Source: an uncultured Micrococcales bacterium (GTDB lineage Bacteria > Actinomycetota > Actinomycetes > Actinomycetales > Microbacteriaceae). Taken from it: DNA of 18,921 bases. The position numbers and the translations under genes were made by a program. Below, in pieces: positions 6,712 to 15,375 of this stretch (position 1 is its first letter; the number at the start of each line of letters is the position of its first letter). The notes below the pieces were generated by a model. That model was given only the letters and a program-made list of their open reading frames with translations, was not told where the DNA came from and searched no databases. The stretch spans positions 1-18,921 of the forward strand of contig CAIPNT010000114.1 in the NCBI GenBank assembly GCA_903866485.1, read 5' to 3'.

Positions 6712-6737
6712 ACTCTTGAGTCTGAGAAAACGGTGGG

Positions 6738-8237
6738 TTATTTGACCAGGGGAAACATGATGGTTTCGCGAATGCCCAGGCCGGTGAGGCTCATCAGAAG
6801 ACGATCGATGCCCATGCCCATGCCGCCCGAAGGAGGCATGCCGAATTCGAGGGCCTTCAAGAAGTCTTCATCCAGCTTCATTGCCTCAGGGTCGCCAGCC
6901 GCGGCCAGGGTGACCTGCTCGACAAAACGCTCGCGCTGAACCACTGGGTCAACCAACTCTGAATATCCGGTTGCCTGCTCGTATCCACGGATGTAAAGAT
7001 CCCACTTTTCGACAACGCCAGACTTGCTGCGGTGGTCGCGGGTTAGCGGTGAGGTGTCAACCGGGAAGTCGATTACGAAGGTTGGGTTGACCAGGTCGCC
7101 CTTAACAAAGTGCTCCCACAGCTCTTCGACATACTTGCCGGCGAGCGGGTGCTCAATCTCGATGCCAACCGAAGCGGCCAGCTTCTTGAGCTCGACCATC
7201 GGGGTCTCTGGAGTTATGGTGACTCCGGCTGCCTCTGACAGCGACTCATACATCGAAATTCGTGGCCAGTTGCCGCCGAGGTCGTTAATCGAACCATCTT
7301 CGAGAACCACCTGGTGGGTGCCGAAGACATCCATGGCCGCATTTTGAATCAGCTTTTGAGTGAGGTCGGCGATTGAGTTGTAGTCGCCGTATGCCTGGTA
7401 GGCCTCGAGCATTGCGAACTCTGGCGAGTGGGTGCGGTCGGCGCCTTCGTTTCGAAAGTTGCGGTTGATCTCGAACACGCGGTCGATGCCGCCGACAACG
7501 GCGCGCTTCAAGAACAGCTCGGGAGCAATGCGCAAGAACAACTCGGTGTCGAATGCGTTTGAGTGGGTCTTGAACGGGCGAGCCGAGGCACCGCCGTGGA
7601 TGGTCTGAAGCATCGGGGTCTCAACCTCGAGGTAGGCCTCTTGCTCGAAAGTGCGGCGAAGCGACTGCATGACCTTTGATCGAATCTGCACGACCTCGCG
7701 GGCGCGGTCTCGCACGATTAGGTCGATATAGCGGTGACGAACTCGAAACTCTTCGCCGAGTTCATTGTGCAGGTTTGGCAGCGGACGGATGGTCTTGGCG
7801 GCCATTAACCACTCGTTTGCCAAAACCGAAAGCTCGCCGCGCTTCGAGGTGATTACCTCGCCCGAAACGAATACGTGGTCACCGAGGTCAACCAGGTCTT
7901 TCCACTCTTGCAGGCTGTATTCGCCGACCTTGTCTAGCGAAAGCATGGCCTGGATGCGCTGACCCGAGCCGGCCTGAAGGGTCGCAAAGCAAAGCTTTCC
8001 GGTGTTGCGCAAGAACACGATGCGGCCGGCGATTCCAACCACCTTGCCGGTGGCGACATCGGCCTCTAGGTCTGGGTTTTCGGCGCGCACGGCATCGATG
8101 GTGGTGGTGACAGGAACACTTACCGGATAAGCCGAACCCGACTGATTTAGGCGCTCGCGCTTGGCCAGACGAACAGCTATCTGCTCAGGCAAATCTTCGT
8201 CAAAGGCTTCTTCTACTGGGTTTAGGTCTTCGCTCAT
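6738..8237 (-). CDS. lysS: Lysine-tRNA ligase (class II)
   Basis: Charges tRNA-Lys with lysine using ATP. The 499 residues show an N-terminal OB-fold anticodon-binding domain (about 65-155, including [20 protein letters not shown]). The class II catalytic core follows: RHRYIDLI at 167-174, motif 2 around [14 protein letters not shown] (261-274) and motif 3 around [11 protein letters not shown] (472-482). Length is typical of bacterial class II LysRS. The ATG at 8237 overlaps the panC stop as ATGA, so translation is probably coupled to panC. A 38-bp gap carrying a new promoter separates it from the 63-aa gene. In Mycobacterium panD and coaX lie between panC and lysS; here they are absent. Confidence 0.97.
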   Translation of the reverse strand: MSEDLNPVEEAFDEDLPEQIAVRLAKRERLNQSGSAYPVSVPVTTTIDAVRAENPDLEADVATGKVVGIAGRIVFLRNTGKLCFATLQAGSGQRIQAMLSLDKVGEYSLQEWKDLVDLGDHVFVSGEVITSKRGELSVLANEWLMAAKTIRPLPNLHNELGEEFRVRHRYIDLIVRDRAREVVQIRSKVMQSLRRTFEQEAYLEVETPMLQTIHGGASARPFKTHSNAFDTELFLRIAPELFLKRAVVGGIDRVFEINRNFRNEGADRTHSPEFAMLEAYQAYGDYNSIADLTQKLIQNAAMDVFGTHQVVLEDGSINDLGGNWPRISMYESLSEAAGVTITPETPMVELKKLAASVGIEIEHPLAGKYVEELWEHFVKGDLVNPTFVIDFPVDTSPLTRDHRSKSGVVEKWDLYIRGYEQATGYSELVDPVVQRERFVEQVTLAAAGDPEAMKLDEDFLKALEFGMPPSGGMGMGIDRLLMSLTGLGIRETIMFPLVK

Positions 8238-9136
8238 GCGAATTGCTCCTGAAAATCGATGGTGATGTTGTCGATAAGTCTTGTGCTGCCGACAGCCGCA
8301 GCAATCAGCATTAGGGCCCGGCCGACAAAAGCGTCATCGATTGGTTCGAAGGTGCTTGGGTCAACCACGGCTAGATAATCAAGTTTAGCCTCAGGCACGC
8401 TTTCGATGCGGGCCAGTGCGGCTTTGATGGCCACGGATGGCCTTGCAGCGAGCGTCTCGGCAGCGGCCTTGCCAACGTTTATGGCCTTAGACAGCTGCAC
8501 GGCAACGGTGAGGGCAGCCTCGTCGAGATAGCGATTGCGACTCGACATGGCAAGGCCACTTGCCTCGCGAACTATTGGCGCCTCGATGATGTGCAGGTCA
8601 GGAAATTCTGTCGCCGCCATGCGCTTGATTAAAAACACCTGCTGCGCATCCTTGGCGCCAAAAACAGCAAAGTCTGGTTGCACCAATTCGAAAAGGCGGG
8701 CCACCACGGCCAGCATGCCGTCAAAGTGGCCAGGTCGCGCGGCACCCTCAAAAGTTTTTCCGACCTCACCCGATTGCAAAGCCGGGTTTCGCGCCGCCTG
8801 TTGGTTGGCCATATCGATGCCAGCCGGATAAACCACATCAACCGTTGGAGCAAACAACAGGTCGGCTCCGGCCTCCTTTAGCAGTTCGGCGTCGGCCTCT
8901 AAGGTGCGCGGATATTTGTCGAAGTCTTCGCCGGCACCAAACTGCAGCGGATTCACAAAAATTGAAACCACAACCAAGTCGGCATATTCTTGCGCCTTGC
9001 GAACCAACGACAGGTGGCCAGCGTGAAGTGCGCCCATGGTCGGCACGAATGCCACCTTTAGTGCTGCGCAGCCGGGCAGGTCTCGCTCTTCGTCAATGGC
9101 CGCCGATAGCTCTTGGGCGGTAACTGCAATCTTCAT
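8234..9136 (-). CDS. panC: Pantothenate synthetase (pantoate-beta-alanine ligase)
   Basis: Joins pantoate and beta-alanine with ATP to make pantothenate, the coenzyme A precursor. The 300 residues carry the nucleotidyltransferase signatures: [11 protein letters not shown] at 31-41 (HIGH-like), SIFVNPLQF at 58-66, FDKYPRT at 72-78 and the KMSKS-like loop MSSRNRYL. The ATG at 9136 overlaps the DUF2520 stop by one base (TGATG); a TTG three bases upstream is possible but less likely. Its own stop overlaps the lysS start (ATGA). The DUF2520 gene upstream is its usual actinobacterial neighbour. panD, needed for beta-alanine, is not in this window. Confidence 0.96.
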   Translation of the reverse strand: MKIAVTAQELSAAIDEERDLPGCAALKVAFVPTMGALHAGHLSLVRKAQEYADLVVVSIFVNPLQFGAGEDFDKYPRTLEADAELLKEAGADLLFAPTVDVVYPAGIDMANQQAARNPALQSGEVGKTFEGAARPGHFDGMLAVVARLFELVQPDFAVFGAKDAQQVFLIKRMAATEFPDLHIIEAPIVREASGLAMSSRNRYLDEAALTVAVQLSKAINVGKAAAETLAARPSVAIKAALARIESVPEAKLDYLAVVDPSTFEPIDDAFVGRALMLIAAAVGSTRLIDNITIDFQEQFA

Positions 9137-9843
9137 CAACCGAGCAACTCATCCGGGTCTAGCGGCTGATGCCCTTTGGCCAGTGCCTGTTCAACCGCAC
9201 TGCGGATGGTTGGAGCGATGACGCCGCGGGCGTCGTCGATGCCAATTTCTTCGAGCAAACCGATGGCCTGATTGACCACCATCGCCGAAAATTCGTTGGC
9301 AACAGAGACGGCCTCAAAGTATTTTTGGCGGTCTGCCTCGGCAATGACGATTGGCTCGGCACCCATCTCGATCACCAGGGCTTGAGCAATTGGCAGAGCG
9401 ACATTTGGTGCGGCCACGGCAAAATAGCTTTCGCGAATCTTGGCGAGGTCGATGCTCGTGCCCGTAAAAGTCATAGCCGGATGAATAGCCAGCGGAATAA
9501 CGCCCTGAGCTGTTGCCGGGCCCAGGATGTTGTAACCGTGCTCGCCAGCTGTGTGCACCACGAGTTGGCCGGCACGCCAGACGCTATTTTGCGCTAGGCC
9601 ATTGATGGTCGGCGCCAACTGGTCGGCCGGAATCGCAAACAGCACCAAGTCGGCATCTTCAATAATCTGTAGCACGCTCTTTATCGGCACACCCGGCAGC
9701 ATGATTGCCGCTCGCTCTAGGTTGCGCTCGTCGGTGCTGGCGATGCCAACCACAATGTGGCCGGCCGATGCCAGCGCCTGACCAAGAACTGCACCAACCG
9801 GCCCAGCCCCGATGATGCCGACCGTCAGTCGCCCGGCGTTCAC
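9136..9843 (-). CDS. Rossmann-like / DUF2520 dehydrogenase-type protein
   Basis: A 235-residue protein with an N-terminal NAD(P)-binding Rossmann domain (LTVGIIGAGPVGAVLG, with GAGPVG at 12-17). A helical DUF2520 domain follows, containing VVHTAGEHG (95-103), the pocket motif LAIHPAMTF (118-126) and KYFEAVSVANEF (174-185). The fold is that of 6-phosphogluconate- or ketopantoate-reductase-like enzymes. The reaction is not established. Its place directly before panC, also seen in mycobacteria, makes ketopantoate reduction or another pantothenate step a reasonable inference. It appears shorter at the C-terminus than relatives of about 290 residues that I recall. It starts with GTG overlapping the DUF3180 stop (GTGA) and is coupled to panC. 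Confidence 0.88.
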   Translation of the reverse strand: MNAGRLTVGIIGAGPVGAVLGQALASAGHIVVGIASTDERNLERAAIMLPGVPIKSVLQIIEDADLVLFAIPADQLAPTINGLAQNSVWRAGQLVVHTAGEHGYNILGPATAQGVIPLAIHPAMTFTGTSIDLAKIRESYFAVAAPNVALPIAQALVIEMGAEPIVIAEADRQKYFEAVSVANEFSAMVVNQAIGLLEEIGIDDARGVIAPTIRSAVEQALAKGHQPLDPDELLG

Positions 9844-10367
9844 GCGGCACTCGGTTCGGTTGGTCCGCCGCCGGCCAACTTGGCAGCATCGGCCTTTTGG
9901 GCTTCCGAGTCATTCGGGATTCGGCAGATTCGCTCGACCAGCAGGCCAACGATAATCATTAGCGCGGCGGCAACTAGGCCGGCCAGATTCTGCCAAATCG
10001 CAGAGCTGGTGACTGGTGATGAAAGTTGCAACCAAATGACCCCGATGTGCCAGCCGGCAAAAAGTGCGCCAGAAATTGCGGTTGCCTTGGCCAGCGCCAA
10101 TAGCCGCACCGCATAGAACGGGTTTAGTCGCTTCGGTCTCGCGGCTGACGCATCCTTGATTTTTTGAGCCAGGGCACGACGATAACGCCACATCGGCAGC
10201 GCAAAGACTGCCAGGATGACCGCGATTGCGGCCAGGGTCACGATTAGGTTCCATGGTGTGACCGGAATCTGAGCGCCAATGGCAACGCGATATTTAGCTA
10301 ACAAAAATGCGGCGGTTACTGCCGAGACAGCCCAACCGACCAGTGTCAAGACGCGAGTTGGCTTCAT
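9840..10367 (-). CDS. DUF3180 family membrane protein
   Basis: A 175-residue integral membrane protein of the actinobacterial DUF3180 family, function unknown. Four hydrophobic segments are visible at about 5-24, 40-59, 88-112 and 127-145. Between the second and third is a basic loop (RYRRALAQKIKDASAARPKR) that ends in LNPFYAVRLLALAKATAISGA. After the fourth comes the family's ERICRIPN motif at 145-152 and a charged tail. The ATG at 10367 overlaps the folK stop as ATGA; a TTG twelve bases upstream would extend the protein but is unnecessary. It lies between folK and the DUF2520 gene, its position in other actinobacteria (Rv3605c in M. tuberculosis). The conserved place suggests a link to folate or pantothenate metabolism, or just operon inertia. 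Confidence 0.88.
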   Translation of the reverse strand: MKPTRVLTLVGWAVSAVTAAFLLAKYRVAIGAQIPVTPWNLIVTLAAIAVILAVFALPMWRYRRALAQKIKDASAARPKRLNPFYAVRLLALAKATAISGALFAGWHIGVIWLQLSSPVTSSAIWQNLAGLVAAALMIIVGLLVERICRIPNDSEAQKADAAKLAGGGPTEPSAA

Positions 10368-10861
10368 TTGGCCAGCCAAACCTGATCTTTGAGCTCGTCG
10401 GCCAACGCGGCCACGCTGCCATATCCGGGCAACACCGCTTGCGGGTCAAGCATCGACCACGGCACCAATACGAACGCACGCTCAAATGCGCGCGGGTGCG
10501 GGACGGTTAGCTCTTTGCCCGACTTGATTGTGTCGCCATAGGTGATGATGTCAATGTCGAGGGTGCGTGAGCCCCAGCGCTCGAGTCGAATTCGCCCGTG
10601 TTCGGTTTCGATGCGCCTGATTTCAGTGAGCAACTCTTTTGGTTTGAGCGTGGTTTCAATTTGCACCACGCCGTTTAGATAGGCCGGCTTGGTCTCGTCC
10701 ACACCATCTGGAGTGACGGCTGCCGACTCGACCAAGGGTGAGCAGATAACCCCGCTGATTCCCTTTGTGGCTGCCAGAGCCTTCAAACCCGACCTAATGG
10801 TCTTGCGACGCTTTCCGAGATTGCCGCCAATCGCTAAAACTGCGCGAACGGTTTCGCTCAT
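10364..10861 (-). CDS. folK: 6-hydroxymethyl-7,8-dihydropterin pyrophosphokinase
   Basis: Transfers pyrophosphate from ATP to 6-hydroxymethyl-dihydropterin, the step before dihydropteroate synthase. The 165 residues have the start AVLAIGGNLG (7-16), the family signature RWGSRTLDIDI at 95-105 with its metal-binding aspartates, and PHPRAFERAFVLVPW at 121-135. Length is normal. The ATG at 10861 overlaps the folB stop (ATGA), and its own stop overlaps the DUF3180 start the same way. It is therefore translated in series with folB, which makes its substrate. Confidence 0.97.
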   Translation of the reverse strand: MSETVRAVLAIGGNLGKRRKTIRSGLKALAATKGISGVICSPLVESAAVTPDGVDETKPAYLNGVVQIETTLKPKELLTEIRRIETEHGRIRLERWGSRTLDIDIITYGDTIKSGKELTVPHPRAFERAFVLVPWSMLDPQAVLPGYGSVAALADELKDQVWLAK

Positions 10862-11253
10862 GAACGCTTTGCCTTAACCGTCACCGAGACATCTTCAAAC
10901 TCATAAATGATGGGGGCATTTGGCTTGTGCACGGTAATTTTTGCCTTGTGAACCGGACCGGATACCTCGCCACCGCCAAAGTTCATCACCAGATCAAGTA
11001 AGCGCTGGGCCAAAGTCTCGAGCAGGTCTACGGGCTGGCTCTTGACGTTGTCAACTAGGGCCTTTGCCAGGTCGCCATAGTGCACGGTCTTGGATAGGTC
11101 GTCGTTGAAGGCTGCGCCATCACCGTCAATCCAGACGGTTGCATCGATATAAAAGTCTTGCCCATTTTGACGCTCGAAATCAAACACGCCGTGGTGCGCA
11201 AAAACTCGCAAACCGGTGAGTTTGATCTTGTGGCGCTGCGGCTTTTTGGTCAT
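10858..11253 (-). CDS. folB: Dihydroneopterin aldolase
   Basis: Converts 7,8-dihydroneopterin to 6-hydroxymethyl-dihydropterin and glycolaldehyde. The 131 residues match the small homo-oligomeric family: IKLTGLRVFAHHGVFDFER at 10-28, with the conserved Glu27; Glu79 in DLLETLAQRL; and the catalytic-type Lys110 in KITVHKPNAP. The ATG at 11253 lies 14 bp after the folP stop with only a weak AAAG ahead of it, so it probably depends on upstream translation. Its stop overlaps folK. The order folE-folP-folB-folK is the usual actinobacterial one. Confidence 0.95.
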   Translation of the reverse strand: MTKKPQRHKIKLTGLRVFAHHGVFDFERQNGQDFYIDATVWIDGDGAAFNDDLSKTVHYGDLAKALVDNVKSQPVDLLETLAQRLLDLVMNFGGGEVSGPVHKAKITVHKPNAPIIYEFEDVSVTVKAKRS

Positions 11254-11267
11254 GACTTAACTTTGCC

Positions 11268-12152
11268 TTACTTTGTGTTTTCGGCAAACTTGAGGGCCTC
11301 AACCATTGCGATTGCGTCGCTGGTGGCAATCACATTGTGCACGCGAACTCCCCACAGGTGGCGTTGCAGCAGCAGCGCGGTGAGTACCGCGGTGGCAAGG
11401 TCACGCCGTTGATTCTGGATGCTGCCAGCTGCGGCATCTTGCTCATCCAGTTCGGCGTCTAGTGCGGCCGCGATGAAGCGCTTTCGTGAGGCGCCAACGA
11501 GAATGGGCAGGTCAAGCTTTTCAAGCTCGTCAAGCCGGGCCACTAACTGCCAGTTTTGCTGAGTGTCTTTGGCAAAACCTAGACCTGGGTCGAGGATGAT
11601 CTTTTTGGTCGAGATGCCTGCGGCAACGGCAGCGGCAACTCGCAGTTTCAGTTCGGCGCAGACCTCGGCCGCGATATCTAGGTAGGTGTTTAGCTGATCC
11701 ATATTTTGGCTAAAACCGCGCCAGTGAGAAATCACAATGGTTGCACCGGTGGCCGCGGCCACCGAGAACATCTTGCTGTCGGCCAACCCACCAGAGACAT
11801 CGTTGATGATGTGTGCTCCCGCAGATACGGCAGCAAGGGCTGTGGTTGCATTCATGGTGTCGATACTTAGCTGAATGTCTTTGCGGTTGGTCTTGGTGAG
11901 CTCTTCGGAAAGCGCCTCAACCACTGGCAAGACTCTTGAAAGTTCTATCTCGGGTGAAACCCTGGCTGCTCCGGGCCGGGTAGATTCACCGCCGATGTCG
12001 ATGATGGTTGCCCCACCCATAATCAGCAGTCTTGCGTGATCCAGAGCGGCCTGAACTGAGTTATGTTCGCCGCCGTCACTGAACGAATCAGGGGTGACAT
12101 TGAGCACGCCCATGACCTGTGGCCTTGAATAGCTTGGGCGATCTTGGCTCAC
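11268..12152 (-). CDS. folP: Dihydropteroate synthase
   Basis: Condenses 6-hydroxymethyl-dihydropterin pyrophosphate with p-aminobenzoate; it is the sulfonamide target. The 294 residues form a TIM barrel with both family signatures: MGVLNVTPDSFSDGG at 14-28 and IIDIGGESTRPGA at 50-62. Later conserved loops are also present: LSIDTMN, INDVSGG, HWRGFS, ILDPGLGFAK and VGASRKRF. The GTG at 12152 overlaps the folE stop (GTGA). All expected pterin-binding motifs are present, so this looks like the catalytic FolP1 type rather than the inactive FolP2 paralogue. Confidence 0.97.
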   Translation of the reverse strand: MSQDRPSYSRPQVMGVLNVTPDSFSDGGEHNSVQAALDHARLLIMGGATIIDIGGESTRPGAARVSPEIELSRVLPVVEALSEELTKTNRKDIQLSIDTMNATTALAAVSAGAHIINDVSGGLADSKMFSVAAATGATIVISHWRGFSQNMDQLNTYLDIAAEVCAELKLRVAAAVAAGISTKKIILDPGLGFAKDTQQNWQLVARLDELEKLDLPILVGASRKRFIAAALDAELDEQDAAAGSIQNQRRDLATAVLTALLLQRHLWGVRVHNVIATSDAIAMVEALKFAENTK

Positions 12153-12703
12153 TTTGAGATCAGCCCCATGACCTCGGCACGCGCAACCGGCTCTGAATAG
12201 ACACCGCGTGCGGCCATAGTCACCGTGTTTGCCTCGGGCTGTCTTGCGCCGCGGGAGACTACACAGTGGTGTCGGGCCTCAAGCACAACGATGACGCCTT
12301 GAGTGCCCAAACCTTCTTCGAGCGCGTCGGCAATCTGGGCTGTGAGATTTTCTTGAAGCTGCGGGCGTGCCGCAACAATTTCAACCAGCTTCGGAAGTCG
12401 GCCCAACCCAACAACCCGATCGCTCGGGAGATAGGCGATGTGCGCCACCCCGGTGAACGGAAGCAGGTGATGCTCACAGATTGAAACGAAGTCGATGTCT
12501 TTCAGAATCACCACTTCGATGTGCTCGGCCTCAAAGGTGTCTGCGATTGCCAACTTGGCATCTTGCCCCACACCCTTGAAGAACTCAGCATAGGCCTCGG
12601 CAACCTTGTTCGGAGTGGCTTGCAGCTCACTGCGATTAGGGTCTTCGCCGATTGCCGAGATTAACTCGACGACCGCAGCCTTAATGCGTTCAGCATCGAT
12701 CAA
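12149..12703 (-). CDS. folE: GTP cyclohydrolase I
   Basis: Converts GTP to 7,8-dihydroneopterin triphosphate, the entry step of folate synthesis. The 184 residues carry the zinc site Cys76 and His79 region in SICEHHLLPF (74-83) and Cys147 in RHHCVVSRGARQP. The catalytic core motif VVGLGRLPKLVEIVAARPQ spans 97-115. The start is TTG at 12703, the only usable start after the in-frame ftsH stop and six bases from it. A GAGG about 11 bases upstream, inside the end of ftsH, may serve as its ribosome site. The stop overlaps folP. The active-site loop (HHCVVSRGARQPEANTVT) varies from the common HxCM.MRGVR form but keeps the zinc cysteine. Confidence 0.95.
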   Translation of the reverse strand: MIDAERIKAAVVELISAIGEDPNRSELQATPNKVAEAYAEFFKGVGQDAKLAIADTFEAEHIEVVILKDIDFVSICEHHLLPFTGVAHIAYLPSDRVVGLGRLPKLVEIVAARPQLQENLTAQIADALEEGLGTQGVIVVLEARHHCVVSRGARQPEANTVTMAARGVYSEPVARAEVMGLISK

Positions 12704-12709
12704 TTGCGA

Positions 12710-14761
12710 TTACGCCTCGTCTTTAGGTTCGGCCTTTTTGGCCGGCGCCTTGGTGGTTGATTTGGCTGCAGTCTTGCGAACGGCAGGCTTCTTGGCCACG
12801 GTCTTTGCCTCTGCCTTGGTGGCGGCGGCCTTGCGCGCCGAAGCCTTGGCAGCCGAAGAACCCTTCACCGGAATAGCAATCGGAGCAATCTTTGAAACTG
12901 GGCGTGACTTGCTCGACAACCACTGAGTGCGCTTTGGCAACTTTTTAACATCGGCAAAAATGCGTGCTATGTCGTCTGGGTTGAGGGTTTCTTTCTCCAT
13001 CAACTCTTTGGCCATTGCGTCTAACACCTTGCGGTTTAGATTGATGGCTTTATAAGCCTCATCGTGAGCCGACTCTAGAATGGCGCGAATTTCGGCGTCA
13101 ATCTGCTGAGCGGTGACCTCTGAATATTCGCGAGCCTGAGCCATGTCGCGGCCGATGAAGACCTCGCCACCTCCGCCGAAGCTGACGGCACCGAGAGCAG
13201 AGCTGAAGCCATACTGAGTGACCATCTGACGCGCAATCGAGGTTGCCTTTTCGAAGTCGTTTGAGGCTCCGGTGGTTGGGTCGTGAAAGACAACCTCTTC
13301 GGCAACGCGACCGCCCATTGCATAGGCAATCTGGTCAAGAAGTTGGTTGCGTGAAACCGAATAGCGATCTTCAAGAGGCAAAACCATGGTGTAGCCGAGC
13401 GCTCGACCGCGAGGCAGAATGGTGACTTTGGTAACCGGGTCGCTGTTGTTCATCGAGGCCGCAACCAACGCGTGACCGGCTTCGTGATAGGCGGTGTTGA
13501 GTCGCTCTTGGTCTTGCATCAGACGAGACTTCTTCTGTGGACCACCAATCACGCGGTCGATAGATTCGTCGATGGTTGCAGCGGTGATGTGCTTTTCGCC
13601 CTGACGAGCGGTTAGCAATGCGGCCTCATTTAGCACGTTGGCCAGGTCGGCACCGGTGAAACCCGGAGTGCGACGAGCAACAAGAGCAAGGTCGACATCG
13701 TCGGCAATTGGCTTGCCCTTTGAGTGAACCTTCAAAATCTGCTCGCGACCGATTAGATCTGGAGCACCGACGCCGATTTGGCGGTCAAAGCGACCCGGGC
13801 GCAAGAGAGCCGGGTCAAGAATGTCTGGGCGGTTTGTTGCCGCAATCAAAATGATGTTGGTCTTTGAGTCAAAACCGTCCATCTCAACCAATAGCTGGTT
13901 GAGAGTCTGCTCGCGCTCGTCGTTGCCGCCGCCGATGCCGGCGCCGCGGTGACGCCCGACGGCGTCAATCTCATCCACGAAGATGATCGCAGGTGCGCTC
14001 TGCTTGGCCTGGTCAAATAGGTCGCGAACACGGGAAGCACCAACGCCCACGAACATTTCAACGAAGTCAGAACCTGAAATGGTGAAGAACGGAACTCCGG
14101 CTTCGCCCGCAACGGCCTTAGCGACCAGCGTCTTGCCCGTGCCCGGAGGGCCGTAAAGCAAAACACCTCGCGGAATCTTGGCGCCAACCGCCTGAAACTT
14201 CTCAGGCGACTTTAGAAAATCTTTGATCTCTTCTAGCTCTTCGATGGCCTCGTCAACACCGGCAACATCAGCGAAAGTCACCTTTGGGGTGTCTTTATTA
14301 ACCAGTTTGGCGCGCGACTTGCCGAAGTTCATGACCTTGCTGTTGCCGCCCTGCAGGCCAGACATCAAGAACCAGAAAATGGCACCGATGATGATGAATG
14401 GAATCAGGCTGCCGAGCAAAGAAATGTACCAAGGGGTGTTTGGAACCTCGTCGTTATAGCCATCCTTGATGTTGGCGCTAGCGATGGCGTCGACAACCTG
14501 AGTGCCGCGAGCAGCAACGAAATAGAACTGAACTTGCTTGCCAAACTTTGGGTCTGGGGTGTTTAGCACCACGTCGACGCGCTGATCTACATCGAGCACC
14601 TTGACCGACTGGGCCTTGCCGTCGGCAATCATGCTTAGACCGGTTTTGGTGTCTACCTGCTGAAAACCCGAGGTGTTAACCAGTGATGAGCCAATGATGA
14701 GCACAGCAATGGCAACGAAGATCCAGACAAAAGGTCCACTGAGTATTTTTTTGAAGTTCAC
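12710..14761 (-). CDS. ftsH: ATP-dependent zinc metalloprotease FtsH
   Basis: Membrane-bound AAA+ protease that degrades misfolded membrane proteins and some regulators. The 683 residues have two transmembrane segments (about 11-28 and 114-133) flanking an extracytoplasmic domain. The AAA+ module has Walker A GPPGTGKT at 204-211, Walker B IIFVDEID at 259-266 and a second region of homology around 308-324. The zinc protease site HEAGH is at 426-430, with a later Asp in DFEKATS. The last 48 residues (636-683) are almost all Ala, Lys, Thr and Pro, a histone-H1-like tail. The start is GTG at 14761, with TAGCCT exactly six bases upstream and no Shine-Dalgarno sequence. folE follows 6 bp after the stop. 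Confidence 0.97.
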   Translation of the reverse strand: MNFKKILSGPFVWIFVAIAVLIIGSSLVNTSGFQQVDTKTGLSMIADGKAQSVKVLDVDQRVDVVLNTPDPKFGKQVQFYFVAARGTQVVDAIASANIKDGYNDEVPNTPWYISLLGSLIPFIIIGAIFWFLMSGLQGGNSKVMNFGKSRAKLVNKDTPKVTFADVAGVDEAIEELEEIKDFLKSPEKFQAVGAKIPRGVLLYGPPGTGKTLVAKAVAGEAGVPFFTISGSDFVEMFVGVGASRVRDLFDQAKQSAPAIIFVDEIDAVGRHRGAGIGGGNDEREQTLNQLLVEMDGFDSKTNIILIAATNRPDILDPALLRPGRFDRQIGVGAPDLIGREQILKVHSKGKPIADDVDLALVARRTPGFTGADLANVLNEAALLTARQGEKHITAATIDESIDRVIGGPQKKSRLMQDQERLNTAYHEAGHALVAASMNNSDPVTKVTILPRGRALGYTMVLPLEDRYSVSRNQLLDQIAYAMGGRVAEEVVFHDPTTGASNDFEKATSIARQMVTQYGFSSALGAVSFGGGGEVFIGRDMAQAREYSEVTAQQIDAEIRAILESAHDEAYKAINLNRKVLDAMAKELMEKETLNPDDIARIFADVKKLPKRTQWLSSKSRPVSKIAPIAIPVKGSSAAKASARKAAATKAEAKTVAKKPAVRKTAAKSTTKAPAKKAEPKDEA

Positions 14762-14767
14762 GGCTTA

Positions 14768-14773
14768 AGGCTA
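14768..14773 (-). promoter_or_regulatory. -10 element of ftsH (leaderless)
   Basis: TAGCCT on the minus strand, six bases before the ftsH GTG at 14761, in the 62-bp gap after hpt. It would start a transcript covering ftsH and the fol-pan-lysS genes independently of tilS-hpt. Confidence 0.6.
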
Positions 14774-14823
14774 CCTAAAAGCGCGGACATCTAGAACAAC
14801 AGTTCGCCCTAAGCAATTACTTG

Positions 14824-15375
14824 TTAGTTATAGACCGAAGGAGACAAAACCGCGACGCCCTTGAGCGTGCGATAGTTCTCGGCATAGTCGAGGCCATAGC
14901 CCACAACAAACTCGTTTGGAATGTCGAAACCAACGAGGGCAACCTTGACGTCAACCTTGGCGGCTTCTGGTTTGCGCAAGAAGGCAACAATCTCAACCGA
15001 AGCGGCACCGCGAGCCTCAAGGTTTGATGCCAACCATGACAGGGTTAGGCCCGAGTCGATGATGTCTTCGACGATCAAAACGTGGCGACCCAAAACATCG
15101 GCGTCTAAATCTTTGAGAATGCGAACCACACCGGATGACACGGTGCCCGAGCCATACGATGAAACCGCCATCCAGTCCATCTGAACCGGAATTTGGATTG
15201 CACGCGACAGGTCGGCCATGAACATGACGGCACCCTTTAGCACACCGACCAGCAGCACATCCTTGCCTGCATAGCGTTCATCAATAATGGCGGCAAGCTC
15301 GGCAACTTTGGCAGTGATCTGCTCTTCGGTGACAAGAATCTTGGTGATGTCGGCGGTTACCTTTGACAGATCCAC
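14824..15375 (-). CDS. hpt: Hypoxanthine (guanine) phosphoribosyltransferase
   Basis: Salvages hypoxanthine, and usually guanine, to IMP and GMP with PRPP. The 183 residues have the type I phosphoribosyltransferase fold: [12 protein letters not shown] at 41-52, the flexible loop [11 protein letters not shown] at 72-82, the PRPP-binding motif [13 protein letters not shown] at 99-111 and the base-binding end around DYAENYR (163-169). The start is GTG at 15375, immediately after the tilS stop (TAAGTG). A clear AGGAG lies eight bases upstream inside tilS, so the two are co-transcribed. tilS-hpt-ftsH is a common bacterial arrangement. Confidence 0.96.
   Translation of the reverse strand: MDLSKVTADITKILVTEEQITAKVAELAAIIDERYAGKDVLLVGVLKGAVMFMADLSRAIQIPVQMDWMAVSSYGSGTVSSGVVRILKDLDADVLGRHVLIVEDIIDSGLTLSWLASNLEARGAASVEIVAFLRKPEAAKVDVKVALVGFDIPNEFVVGYGLDYAENYRTLKGVAVLSPSVYN

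Noticed and set aside
6711..6721. Possible HspR (HAIR) operator upstream of the 63-aa gene and clpC
   Set aside because: Only one CTTGAGT-like half-site is present; the partner ACTCAAG at the expected 7-bp spacing is absent.
9137..9139. TTG at 9139 as the panC start
   Set aside because: The ATG at 9136 gives the conserved start and a one-base TGATG overlap with the upstream stop; the extra residue is unnecessary.
9169..9597. 142-codon plus-strand frame opposite the DUF2520 gene
   Set aside because: Shadow frame in GC-biased sequence; the minus-strand gene is coupled on both sides and carries a Rossmann motif.
10368..10379. TTG at 10379 as the DUF3180 start
   Set aside because: The ATG at 10367 overlaps the folK stop as ATGA, the pattern repeated through this operon.
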